From positions 4,016,879 through 4,080,878 of the forward strand of contig NC_068351.1 in the NCBI RefSeq assembly GCF_014633365.1: DNA of 64,000 nucleotides, given 5' to 3'. The translations under genes were made by a program, and so were the position numbers. The notes beneath the pieces are model-generated. The model was not told the origin of the DNA and did not search any database. It saw only the letters and a list, made by a program, of their open reading frames with translations. Positions within the stretch are counted from its first letter, which is position 1, and the number at the start of each line of letters is the position of its first letter. Below are positions 33,668-45,800 of the stretch, in pieces. This stretch comes from Diospyros lotus (Eukaryota > Streptophyta > Magnoliopsida > Ericales > Ebenaceae).

Positions 33668-36600
33668 ATGCGGGCGATATCTGAGGCGGGGATTTTGGTG
33701 GTGTGGTTCTTCGCCGCTGCAACGGTGGTGGGGCGTTGCGGCGGGCTTTCGGCGGGCGTTCTGACGCTGGAGAGGGCTTTTCCGGCGAACCAGAGGGTGG
33801 AGCTGGAGGAGCTCCGAGCTCGGGACCGCGCAAGGCATGCCCGAATCTTGCAAGGGGTTGTCGGCGGCGCTGTCAATTTCGCCGTCTCCGGTACCTCTGA
33901 TCCCTACCTACTCGGGTAGTGCTATCAAAAGCCACAAAAACCCTTCTCCGTCTATGTTTTGGCAGTTCATAGTTTGTTTAATGTTTTATGGATCAGTTAT
34001 GTGTGATTTTACTGCTGTAGATGTAGAATTAGGTATTAATATGTTTGTGTAGCATGATCTTGGCCTAGCTGGATGTTCTCTAATCTTATTAAATTGAAAG
34101 TTCATTTTTCTAAAATTTGGAATTTTTGCTGTTTTCTTGTTTTTGATCGTCATTTTTTATGATGGGTCCATGAATTTCATGGGTTTCCCTTGTTCTTATT
34201 TCTTCTATTTTCCTGTCATTCTAGTTTTTGTTCAGGATGCAAACTTTACTGTGTGAAACCTGATTAGTATATTGATATAATGGCATTGACTTAAGTTTAC
34301 TCTATTATTCAACTTGGTGTATCAGTTTTATTTTTTATATTCTTTTGGTTATCTCAAACTTCAAATTTGTGGATCTATTCATATTGCCTTGACTACGTTG
34401 TCATTTTCTGGTTTCATTTGCTGTAGCCTTTATTATACAAAAATTAAGTTGGGCTCTCCCCCAAAGGAATTCAATGTGCAGATTGACACCGGAAGCGATA
34501 CCTTATGGGTTAACTGCAACACCTGTGCTGACTGCCCCCGCTCAAGTGGACTTGGTGTAAGTATTTGGTTTGCTAAATATATTTTGTCCCTTCAATTTAT
34601 TCAGTCGTTAGAGTAAATATGTCTACTTAATGATACATATGCTATTTTTTTTGCTTGACAGATTGAGCTTAATTTCTTTGATGCTGCCAGCTCAACGACT
34701 GCTTCTTCAGTTTCGTGTTCAGATCCATTATGCACTTCTGTAGTTCAGACTACAGCTGCAGAATGTTCTCAGAGTAACCAATGTGGTTATTCGTTTCAGT
34801 ATGGAGATGGAAGTGGAACATCTGGCTTTTATCTATCTGATTTGCTATATTTTGACACAATCATGGCAACTTCTTCGGTTGCCAACTCTTCTTCTACAAT
34901 TGTCTTTGGGTAAGCTTTTATGGCTTTGTCTAGATGGTATGGTGTGTCAATAAGCATTATTGAGAATGTCCCGTCAGATGGAGAGAGCAGATGGTCAATA
35001 GCCTCCCTCCAATTGGGGGAACAATGACTATACATGGTTATGATTAGCATAACTAAGCCTTCTTTTTTTTAATTTGTGAAAAAGAAGTAAACAAATATGA
35101 TTGCTCACCATGAGTTTGCCAATCCCCCAATGAAAAGGAATTAAGTTGTTACTGATATTTGTTCTCTTAGTATATTCTACATTTTTATGCTGATTGCAGA
35201 AAGAGGATTGAGATTTTAAATTTTAAACCTGAATGAGAAGTAAGATTATTAATGTTAATTGGATAAAGAAGGATCAAGGAAGTAATGAACTTAGTAGAAT
35301 ATCCTTTATCTGCGATATGTCCACAAAATGTCAGCAGATGTATTTAGATCTAAACAATTATTCATCACTTTTCTACTGTGTTTTTTAAAGTTCAATATGG
35401 ATATTATCTTTGGTTTTGTATGTCGGAACATAAACTTTTGGATGGCTGTGCTGGAATTTGTAAGCAGGTGTAGCACCTTTCTGTCTGGGGACTTAACTAA
35501 GACAGATAAAGCAATTGATGGGATTTTTGGGTTTGGACAACAGGATCTGTCTGTCATATCACAGTTGGCGTCAAGGAGAATTACCCCCAAGGTGTTCTCC
35601 CACTGCTTGAAAGGAGAGGGCAAAGGTGGTGGCAAACTAGTTCTTGGTGAGATTCAGAATCCAGGCATGGTCTACAGTCCTCTTGTGCCATCACAGTAAG
35701 TATTCTTGTTTTCACAATTTCACTATGGAGAACCGTCTTCTTTAATGCTAGTTTTTCGATTACGGATATTATCTTAATATGGCAGTGGGCAATCAGAAAA
35801 TCCCATACACTAACATTTTGATATACTTGAAATGTAGCTTATGCATGTAACATTTATTTTCTAATTCAATTACCTGTTTCATTTAAGTATACAATGCTTC
35901 TTGGTTCAGTTTATACCTCTTGCAGACCTTAGCAATGCAATTCCAATAGGACAAGTTGGTTAATCTAATTTATAACATACACGTGCAGGTCATGGTTGGG
36001 TTAGTGAAGATGTCTTGCAGACATTCAGTACTCATTATTAAAACTGTCCCATGCTTGGTTTAGATGACAACTGCAAAATTCTTTTAAAATTTACGGTTAT
36101 TTTTCTATCTATTCTATGCAGTGCTTATAGAGTTTACATAATGTGATTTTCATTTATTCTCTTTCCTGCATTTTTTTTTTTTAATTCTAGGCATGCTTAT
36201 TGGCTTTCTTTTAACTGTGTTCACCACCTTGACCTAGATTTAGTTCCTAAACATCTTACTTTGTCATATGATGTTGTAAATGGATCCCATCCAAACATTT
36301 GGGGTACTTACATCAAGTACCAAACACCTGGCTGAGGGTATATAAGATGTATGTTTGAAATGTGTAGTTGGAAATTTATCCATTCAGTTTACCATTTAAC
36401 TATGCAATAAACTCAAATGGTATGCATGCAATTCTATGTGGCACCTTGTAAACTCAACTTTAACCTACAAAACAAAAATGAGCATGTTAAGAAATGTGAA
36501 TATTTTTCCATTTCAGTGTCCGCGGATAAGTGAAATAGACGAATTAACATTTTACTGGATGTTTAATTTTCTTTTTCCCCAAAAAACTTTTAGGCCTCAT

Positions 36601-39600
36601 TATAACTTGTACCTGCAAAGCATTGCTGTCAATGGGCAATTATTGCCTATTGATCCAGCCGCATTCACAACATCAATTAACCAAGGAACCATTGTTGATT
36701 CTGGAACAACTTTGGCATACCTGGTGGAAGATGCTTATGATCCTTTTGTCAGTGCTGTAAGTTTGTTTTTCTCCTTTTCTTCTCTTTGTTTTTCTTTTAA
36801 CCTATATTTATATAGACGGGACAGAATTAAGGGAAACCAGTGGCATATGCTATGAAATTGAACCAAATTATGAAGATCCAATTTACTGCACCTTTCATCC
36901 AAGGTACTTTGGGGATTTTTTTTTTTGCATCCAGCGTAGGCCCCGCCGGGGGGGGGGGGGCGTTGATGCAGTATGGGAGGAAGTATCAACAAAAACAGTA
37001 AAAAAATTGGGCGAAAACAATGTAAGATCAATTTTGGAACAAAGATCTTAAAATAAGGTTTAAGAAATTCCCAAAGTTGAAATAGAATAAAATGGCTGCC
37101 TACAAAATCTCTTAAAAGACTATTTATAGTAGGTTACTAATCCTTGTTCACATAGGAATCCCAGTCCTTGATCACAAGGAATCCATCTAATTGAAGGAAA
37201 TCTATCTGTTTTTTTAACAGTCACATGCTAGTCATATGACTACTTAAATAAAAAAGTATTTAAAACCTAATAACTTAAATACAAGCATAATTAAATGAAT
37301 AAAAATAAAATAAAAACACTAATAACTAAAAAATTGCTCCTCATCTAGTACTTATCTAGTACTTATTTACTTCTGCTTCCTCATCTAGCTATTATTCCCA
37401 TGAGTGCCAAGCAGTTGGCATGGTGGTTGTTTCTGCAAGAGTATCATTAAAAGCAATGCAAGTCTCATCATCCATTTTTTATTGATGTCATCAGCTTCAA
37501 CATTGAAATGGCTCTTAGCAAGCATTGGATGAAATGATTGTATTGGCTGTGAGATAAACTAGTGGATAAAAAAAGCTTTAAAAAAAGTGATGGGTTGCAA
37601 ATTTTATGTTTGGAAGTACCAAGACATTTAATATTGATTGCCAAACTAGTCTGGAACTTACTTGACCATGCAGATCACTGCAGCTGTTTCACAATCTGCA
37701 ACACCCGTCAGTTCAAAAGGACACCAGTGTTATCAAGTGACCTCCAGGTTCATCCTTCAGATGATTTATCAGATCATTTTTTGGAATGACTTTAACAAGA
37801 ATAATTATTACTGAATGATTGTTTAGACACCTGAAGGGTCCATATTTGTTTTGTGTGCAGTGTAACTGAGGTATTTCCTCTAGTTTCTTTAAACTTTGCT
37901 GGTGGTGCACCCATGGTTTTAAGACCAGAGGACTACCTTGTTGATTTTGGTTTTATTGTGAGTTCTCAAATATCACTTCATCTTCATCACTTTTCTCCAC
38001 ATCCTCTGAAATGGACATGACTAGTTTTTTTTCCCTCTTTTGGAATAATGGTTAAATGTACCAAGCTTGATATTTAATTTACTACCAGACAATTCATTAT
38101 GACAGGATGGTGCTGTAACATGGTGCATTGGCTTTCAGAAAGTTCAGGATCTGGGGGTAACTATTTTAGGAGGTGGGTTCGAGGACTATATATATATAAA
38201 TCAATGGACAAATATGTTGGAGTGGTATAAGCATATGACAATTTGCTTCACCCATCCACTGCCTCATCTTTGTATTTAGCAGGTTTTTATTCACTCCATA
38301 CAATTGCAAAGTTATTTCTGCCTTAAAAGATTTGCCATATGAGCAAATGGATGACAATTGATGAGCTGTTCTAAATGCCACTGAAAATTTTGTCAAATTG
38401 GATCTGGATTGCAACTAGTTACTGCTGCTCATATAGGATTGTTGATTTTCAGTGAAATTGTTCCATAATTAGTTCCTTCTTTCTTTCTTTCTTTCACTTG
38501 TGAGTGTGGCTGGATGTGAATTCATATAATATTCCTAAACTTTTTTGTACAAATATTTATTTTCTGTGCACATTCCATGATTGTTAATACTGTAGAAATA
38601 ACAAAGCACGTGAGCTTGTTAGAATACAAGTTGATTCTTTTAGTAGATTTGTGACATCACTTATCAGTATCCCTATCTGGCATGACAACTACATAAAGTG
38701 ACACCTTACCCTGCCATGTGGCACCACTAGACTGATGATAACTTGCCTGAGAAAACTGTGAGCCAGACTCACAGCATGGCTTGTGAGCTATTCACCTTTG
38801 CTTTCTTGAGCCTCTCCTGGAGATCAATGCCATCGAACAGAATTCTTACCTGCTCCCTCCAACTTGGAAGTGTTGTCTGTCCAAACTGGGGACTCCATAG
38901 GTTATAGGTGGTGTGGGTTTTGAAATAGCTAGCTGTTGTAGGTTGCTTTTGCTTGGGGGCAAGTCAGGCCTATTCTCGATGACGCGGTAAGTTACTTGTG
39001 GAGCCTTACCTCCTTCATGTAAAGCATTCAAACTACCATTAACATGCCTCTTAGAGGAACAAGGTCTTGCAACACCACAGGACATCACCCGAAAGTGTGA
39101 TTATTTTTTTAGTAGTTTATATTTTTTATACTTATAAAAGTTTATACTCTTTATTTTATTTATATGCGCTTAACTTCACTTAAGCATGCTCTTCGCTTTG
39201 CATCAAGCACCATAGATCTTCTGCACTTAGCACTTTTCAAAACACCGTGCTAGACTATTGAAGTAAGATTGGGTTGTGACAAGCATGTAATTTGTGATTT
39301 AATTTTTACCAATTTTATCTCAAAATTTATTAGTTATGAAAGCATTCAGATTATTAAGCTGCCTCGCTTTCCTGTTACATTGAGACTTAACAAAGTTGCT
39401 TCAATTCGTTGTGCAGATCTTGTTCTTAAAAATAAGATCTTTGTTTATGACTTGGCTCGGAAACGGCTTGGGTGGGCTGATTATGATTGTAAGTCCATCA
39501 AATCACTCCCTTTTTAAGGATGAACTCTCAGCTGCAACACCAGTCATTTTTTAATTTGTGTTTGCGTTTTCAGGTTCATTGCCTGTGAATGTCTCCACAA

Positions 39601-39746
39601 CTACTGGAATGGATGAGTTCGTCAGCACCGGGCAGCTGAGTGTGAGCAGCTCGTCAAGAAACACACTTTTCAAGTTGATATCTGCCAGCATTACTCTCCC
39701 CTTGCATATAATTTTGTTCATGGCGTTTGTCTTAATAGTGACTTGA
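33668..39746 (+). CDS. GPI-anchored nepenthesin-like aspartic protease (A1 family, 10 exons)
   Basis: Coding exons: 33668-33915, 34427-34556, 34662-34909, 35468-35695, 36594-36756, 37674-37747, 37861-37957, 38106-38172, 39417-39488, 39574-39746; all phases close to give 499 residues. Residues 1-28 form a signal peptide. The first catalytic Asp is D103 in DTGS and the second D320 in DSGT; YGDGS marks the flap region. A cysteine-rich insert ([11 protein letters not shown]) is the nepenthesin signature. The C-terminus is a Ser-rich stretch followed by a hydrophobic tail ([18 protein letters not shown]), as in GPI-anchored members such as Arabidopsis A36/A39, which act at the surface of pollen and pollen tubes. 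The sixth exon (74 nt) is isolated by transposon-rich sequence yet in phase. Substrate is unknown. Confidence 0.93.
36880..37560 (-). mobile_element. LTR-like fragment in protease intron 5
   Basis: On the minus strand a TATA box (actataaata, 37121-37130) is followed by leader-like sequence running to 'actgcatcaacg' next to a G-tract (about 36943-36955). The interval is foreign in composition and separates exons 5 and 6. It resembles a solo LTR, but ends and target duplication were not established. Confidence 0.35.
38173..39416 (+). other. Long intron 8 of the protease gene, with an insertion
   Basis: 1.24 kb. The part at about 38690-39250 is less AT-rich, carries an open minus-strand frame (38846-39088) with no recognised domain, and looks like a transposable-element fragment. 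CT/T-rich and (TTTC) runs occur near 38478-38497. Confidence 0.4.
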
Positions 39747-40139
39747 ATCCCCTCCTATGGATCTCTCATTCATTCTTTGCTTGGTATCTATTGGTTTCAT
39801 TGATTCTTTCTCTAGCAGCCAGCAGGGTGTGGTAGTTTTCTAGTGCCTACAACTACCAAGGTGCGATCGCTATCCTGCTCTTTTCCCGACCTCATTTCTG
39901 GGTAGCAGCGAATGGTGCCCTGCCATTTGCTAGCCCTAGCGTTATAAACAATCTCCACACTCCATTGTCTCGTCTCCAATGGAAGTTCAAAATGACAGCT
40001 GTTTGCAGTGGCTGCCTGCAAGTGCAAGAATGAGGTCAATTTTTGTCCTGTTTTGTGTATGTTTCTATTGTGCATTAGTTTCATTTCTCTCTGTCTTACT
40101 TCTTGTGGCTGAAAATAACCCTTAATTAGTTCACTAACT

Positions 40140-40325
40140 CTATTGTATGTATGTAGACTTAAAAGATTCATCCATCACTTACTCTACTGTAGTTGTTTAA
40201 GTTCCATGTGGATGTTATGTTATATATCTTTGGTTTTGTATGTTTGAACATAAACTTTTGGATGGCTTTGCTGGATTTGCAAGCATGCGTAAACCAATTC
40301 ATGGGATTTTCTGGTTTGTGAACCA
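40140..40325 (+). pseudogene. Decayed duplicate of part of the aspartic protease gene
   Basis: The sequence 'tctttggttttgtatgt.tgaacataaacttttggatggct' at about 40226-40268 repeats protease intron 3 (35407-35449) nearly base for base. The match continues across the intron/exon-4 border into 'aattcatgggattttctggtttg', corresponding to exon 4 (aattgatgggatttttgggtttg). About 40 bases of exon 4 are missing between the two. It lies about 400 bp beyond the protease stop codon, so it records an old local duplication, now too broken to encode anything. Confidence 0.7.
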
Positions 40326-40341
40326 AATCACATGTTTTTTT

Positions 40342-40377
40342 TTTTTTTTTTTTTTTTTTTGGGGGGGGGGGGGGGGC
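40342..40377. repeat. T-run followed by G-run
   Basis: About 25 T followed by a near-continuous G tract of about 14. Long adjoining homopolymers are hard to sequence, so the lengths are uncertain. Confidence 0.8.
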
Positions 40378-40436
40378 GGGCTAAGGGCACGTGGGTTTAT
40401 ATGTAACATTTTTGTTTGTAGTATTTGAGAAGCTTA

Positions 40437-41505
40437 GGGTCTGTTCTCTTTGTCGTTTTCGGACCGTTTTCTGTTTTTAGTTTTTCAAAACACTCAAAAC
40501 GCGTTTACTTACTCATTTTCAAAAATGCATTTTTCGAAACACCAAAAAACTTTACACACAAAATCGAAAACGCCAAAAATACGTTTTGGCCGTTTTCAGC
40601 CAAAACCACGGTGCCAAACCCAAAACATAGAAAACGCCTCCCTCTGCCCTTATGTATTCTCTTCTCTCTCTCTTCTGTATTATCTTCACTCTTCTCTTTC
40701 TCCTTTGTGAAACACCATCGTCGACCAAGATTAGCTTTTCGGATCGCCGCCGTTCGTTTTCTTCTAGCCACCATCACCTCAGATCGACCCTCTCCGACGG
40801 CTGTCGTTCGCCCTCTAGCCACGGTCGCCGTTTGCCCTTAGCCACCGCTACCGTTCGTCCTCAGCCATAGCTGTTATTCGTCCTCCAACCATCGTCTCTT
40901 CCAGCAACTCAGATTGGCCCAGATTCATGGCTTTCTCCAGCCAGATCTGCCGCCTCCTCTTCTCTTCATCTTCTGCTCTTTCTCTTTAGGTTTAAGAGAT
41001 AGAGCAGATGAAGCAGTTGCGATTGCATCATCGCCTCTAGCATCATCGCCTCATTCAATGTTTTTTAAAATTATTTAAAAATTAAAAATACAGTGTTACA
41101 AAAATATACTTTATCATCTTTATATTTGTTTTAATTTTTTAAATAATAATAATAATTAATTTTATTTTTCTTTTAATTTAAATAGCCATTAAATGTTGAA
41201 GTAGTTTATTATTATTAAGATAGATTCTTAGACATTATCAATAACAAGTAGATACACACTACACACAAATAAAATAAATAAAAATTGGGTTAAGTAGACA
41301 ATATTTTGTGAATAAAATAATTTTTTTTAAAATTTGAAAATAAATGCGTTTTTAATTTTCAATTTTGAGAAATACTTTCTCAAAATGACAAAGAGAATGT
41401 ATTTTCAGAAATCTCAAAACAAACACTTAAAACACAAAACGCAAAATGAATTCAAAACTCAAAACTCAAAAATAAAACACAAAGATAACATCACCTTATT
41501 TTCTC
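40437..41505. mobile_element. Mutator-like or other long-TIR non-autonomous element
   Basis: The left end, 'ggtctgttctctttgtcgttttc' followed by 'agtttttcaaaacactcaaaacgc', is mirrored at the right end (41385-41502). There the reverse complement reads 'ggtgatgttatctttgtgttttatttttgag' and continues with 'gcgttttgtgttttaagtgtttg'. The interior at 40640-41060 is GC-richer and leader/exon-like, which suggests captured host sequence. No transposase frame is seen. Ends are approximate and a target duplication was not confirmed. Confidence 0.5.
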
Positions 41506-42830
41506 TTTTATACTTCTTGTCTCATTAGTTATTATTGTTTGAGTGGGGGGATTATTTGTGAATATCTTTAGAAAAAGTAGTTTTGCCCTTGTTTAGTTGT
41601 AGATAATGTTTTTTTTGAAGAATATCTTTCAATGCTTTTTATTTATAATATAAAGTTAAAAAATTAAAAATTTTGAGCTTTTATATTCTAATTCTAGATT
41701 TAATAAAAAATTAAATAATATTCTCGACAACTATATACAGCTACAGGGCTTTAGATTAGAGTTGTGGGGTTTCCAAATTACTGCAATCTGTAATTAGACT
41801 GTAATACAACAGTATATAGACTTAATCAATACAGCAAAACTAAATCAATTTTGAGGGTATAGCAATATGAATTAAGACTCAAATGCATAAAATTTTGCAT
41901 CAGAGAATAAGTTTTAAGAAAAATCACATAAAAAAATTATTTTGGGTGCTTGGCTTGCATTTTGAAAACTTTCAAAAACAAAATTAAATCTACCGCAAAG
42001 ATATACAAGTGCAAATTTAGCATTTTTATATAAAATAAATATATTTGCCCAAACAATACATCTTTTACATATTGTTTGAAAAAATAGTTTTCCTTAGAGC
42101 ATTTCGTCAAATTTTTTAGTATATGAAAAAAAATCATTTTATGTGAAAATATTTGTTAATCTTATTATTAGCTCAAATATTTAAGTAAATTACCATTACA
42201 TTTTTAGTACTTCAACCCATTAAAAATTGGATGTGACAGATTAAGATAATTTGATCTTATAATAATATGACTAATAAAAAATTTTATAAAGAGAGTTGAT
42301 AGAATAATGTAATAAGAATAAAAATGCAAAAATGGACCAAGTGCTTCCACAATTCGCTGAGGTAGTCACCAAGTAAAAACTCCATAAATCACAAAGGCCA
42401 ACTCATGTTATATAGTAATAGCATTACCTTCCCCTTGATACAACATAGGAACCAGGTGCTCCCATAACTTCATTCATCAAATACCTTGGAGCTCATGATT
42501 GATTCAAGTTCAGTTCCATTGAAGGACATTGATTAAAACACAACAAAGGTAAAACCCTCAAAAAGAATATAAATATTAAAGAAAGAAAGAAAGACGATGA
42601 AACTCAGTATCAATCTAAGAAGGTAAAACTTCCTCTAGGGCTTATGAGTGTCAGGTCCACCAGTACATCAAAGACACCTTTCTATTTTCAGACTTTGCCA
42701 CCACATGTTTTCTTTCCTTGATCATCTAAGGAGCCAAAAGAACCCAAACATTATGTAATTTCATCAGCAGAACAAAATCTGTCACATGCTGATGAATCAA
42801 TGTTCAACAGAATCTCAACAGAAACCAGCC
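41506..42830. other. AT-rich spacer, then 3' flank of the uL15m gene
   Basis: No gene or RNA is recognised. The last 200-300 bases before 42831 are probably the 3' UTR of the minus-strand ribosomal protein gene. Confidence 0.5.
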
Positions 42831-45800
42831 TCATGAGGGAGATGCACTAGCCACAGCCTCCTTTTCTTCTGGAGTAAATGGAATTGGCTTGGTCGGTGCA
42901 GGGAGGCGCCCGATGCTATCAACTTTATCTCTTTGTTTTGGAGGAGGCCTAGCCGCTTTAGGCAGCAACCTGCCCTTTTTCTCGAACCACTCGGGCTTGA
43001 GCAGTGCCCTCAACCCAAGCTTGTTATAGTACACTCTCCTCACTGACCCACCGGCAGCTTCAACTGCGGCCTTTGCCCTAACAGTCACCCTTGAAACCTG
43101 CATAACGTTTGTATTAGTTCGTTGTTGCACCTTCTGTATTAGGTATAAGATTGTCTGCATATGCCCACTAGAATATGGAATCACAAGCTCTGGTTCAGTT
43201 CAAAGAAGTTAGTGAAAGTCAATCAACTAAAGAAACCCACATTGGCTACAACAATTGTGCTGCCTAAGATAGTGAAGAGCAATAAGTTTTTAATTAGTTG
43301 AAGCCAATAATTATGTCCAAAAATTGAGATTTTACTGTCTTGAAAACAAGGAACTGAATTTACTCCAGGAGAATCATATTAAGGTCTTATTTCTTAACTG
43401 AAAAACAATATTCTTAAACAACACTACCCTCAGTGCCAAAATTGACAGCACAATGTCATCTTGTCAACTTGCTTAGCAGAAACTTGGTATTGCCTTGCAC
43501 ATGAGAAGTGTGAGAAAAAAAATATTAAAAAGCGAACGAAAAGCTTTTCATATTAAGTAATTTCAGTGGCTGGTAAAAACCCATACGACATCAAGAGGGG
43601 GAAGACAGAAAAAGGACACAGAACCTGAATTCAACATAACCAGCATTTCACAGAGAAAAAATGAGCAAATTCAAGGAATCTGAAGAACTAGTTAGAAAAA
43701 AACAAAACGAAACGAAAAAGGATTGTTTAGGTATAAGCTTTCAACAAATCTTACCTCAAGATGAATGGGCCACATTATCTGTTCAGAACCCCGTGCCATC
43801 AATCTGACTCCATCTCCTATCTGTTTCCCTATGGCCCCTGTATCCTAATATTATAACTAAAATGTCACCATCAACCAAAGCATATGAAGTAAAGGTCGAC
43901 ATTACATCATCAGATAATGGAGTTCCTATACCTTCAGAGTTTTCATTGTTATCAACTCCGATGAATCTATCTTCCCAGCATTTATCAGTTTTGCAATCTT
44001 TCCCAATCCCACAGGCTGCCATAACATGAGTAACTTATCAAGAAATGAACTTAAATAGAACATGTAATAAAAAAAGCACAGATCACAGAGGGCATTCTTA
44101 AATGTAAAATTGGAGAAATATAACATCAATAGCTTCAACCACTAGTTTTAGATACGAATAAAACATTCATCATCTTAAACTGAAATGTACAGGTAATTCT
44201 TCTCATTTTTGTTTTTCCAAGCAAAAGTATAACCATGTATCAACACACAATCTATGATTTTACATCTCATAATGGGCAGTTGTGGGTTTTCAAGAATTAA
44301 AGACAACATAGTAACATACCATATAAATGATTTGAGCCAGAGCTCCAACACAGCAGTTTATGTAAGAAGCAAGGAAATGCTATTCAACTAGTTCACAGTG
44401 GCATAGTGTAAACAAAAACAAATGTGCAATATACACAAAAAATTGAACTATTTTCTTTTTTTATCACGTTAAAAAAATTATTTTCCACATTTAAATTAAA
44501 GGAAAAAGTGTGAACTAATGCCTACTATTTATTTTAAAAATCTCTTGATAGATATTTTGAAAACATTGGATTTCAAAATTGCTAAAATTGAAGAGTGCAC
44601 AGGAGGAACCAGTAATAGATATAAATCCAAATAGCAATCCAGACACTTATATGATTCATATGATGTCATTTGTTTAAGTGAAGGCAGAATGTACATGTAT
44701 CCTCCAAAGAGTTTGGAAAGCATTTGGTTCTAGTTAAGTAAAAGAGTAAAATGGTACAGCATGTATAAAGGAGTGCTTGACACTTATTTTGAAGTACATG
44801 ATGAAACTTGTTCAATATGTTGTCAGCAACAACATGGCACAATCTTAGAGGTCCTGATACTTTTTAGGTCCCAACCCCAAGACAAATAACAAGTTGTCAT
44901 CAAGACATAATTCTCTGTTTCAGTCACAATCAATTGCATTACACTTTTCAGTCCTTACTGAATCTTTTGTGGAAACTTTTTAGTGATTTTAATAAAATTA
45001 CCAGTGCGACAGCAAGTGCCAGACCCCGCACCTCTCAGGGGCTGTGACCCTTCTTAGAGATATCACAAAGGAACACAAACTCTTTATTTCATAACTAGAA
45101 ATTTGCTTAATGTAACCTCTCTTTTATCTGTGTGCAGAATTTAGCCCAATTGTTATGCATGTCCATGCCACAAACATTTTCAATTGACTTAGCTCACGTA
45201 CTATATTATTATTACTAATATTTTTTTTTCACATCAATGTTTTTTTTCAACCATCAATTTCTATTTCAGTTCTTCATTATCTGGGCCATCCTTATGCTCA
45301 TCCATCCAAGGAGACTTTCCCGCCAAAACCATTTATATCATATAACCCATCAGATAGCTTGCTGAATTTATCCCATAGCATATATAAACACACACTTATA
45401 TATAGCAACCTTCCTTGTGTGCATTATTTCCATTCTCTCTCTTACCTATTTCCAGTTCCAGCTCTGTACATTACTTCCAGGAAAATCTCACTTGAAGTGT
45501 ACCACATTCACACTCCCACTGAGGAATACAGGATATCACGCAGCTACCCTCAAGGCCCTTTCCATTTTTTTTTAACTTCCCTAAAACACACCTATATCTT
45601 CCTCCATTGTTTACACACTCACATATGTATTCAACTGTTCCATATTTTCTCACCATTCAAGATTTGAATCCTATTTTTCATGCCCCACCAAATTCTCCAT
45701 TAATGAGACTTGGAGCCATATGGGTTCTATCCAACCCTAGCTATATCCTATATATATATATGTGTAAGTATATCCATCTTTACTTTCCATCTAAGGTGGT

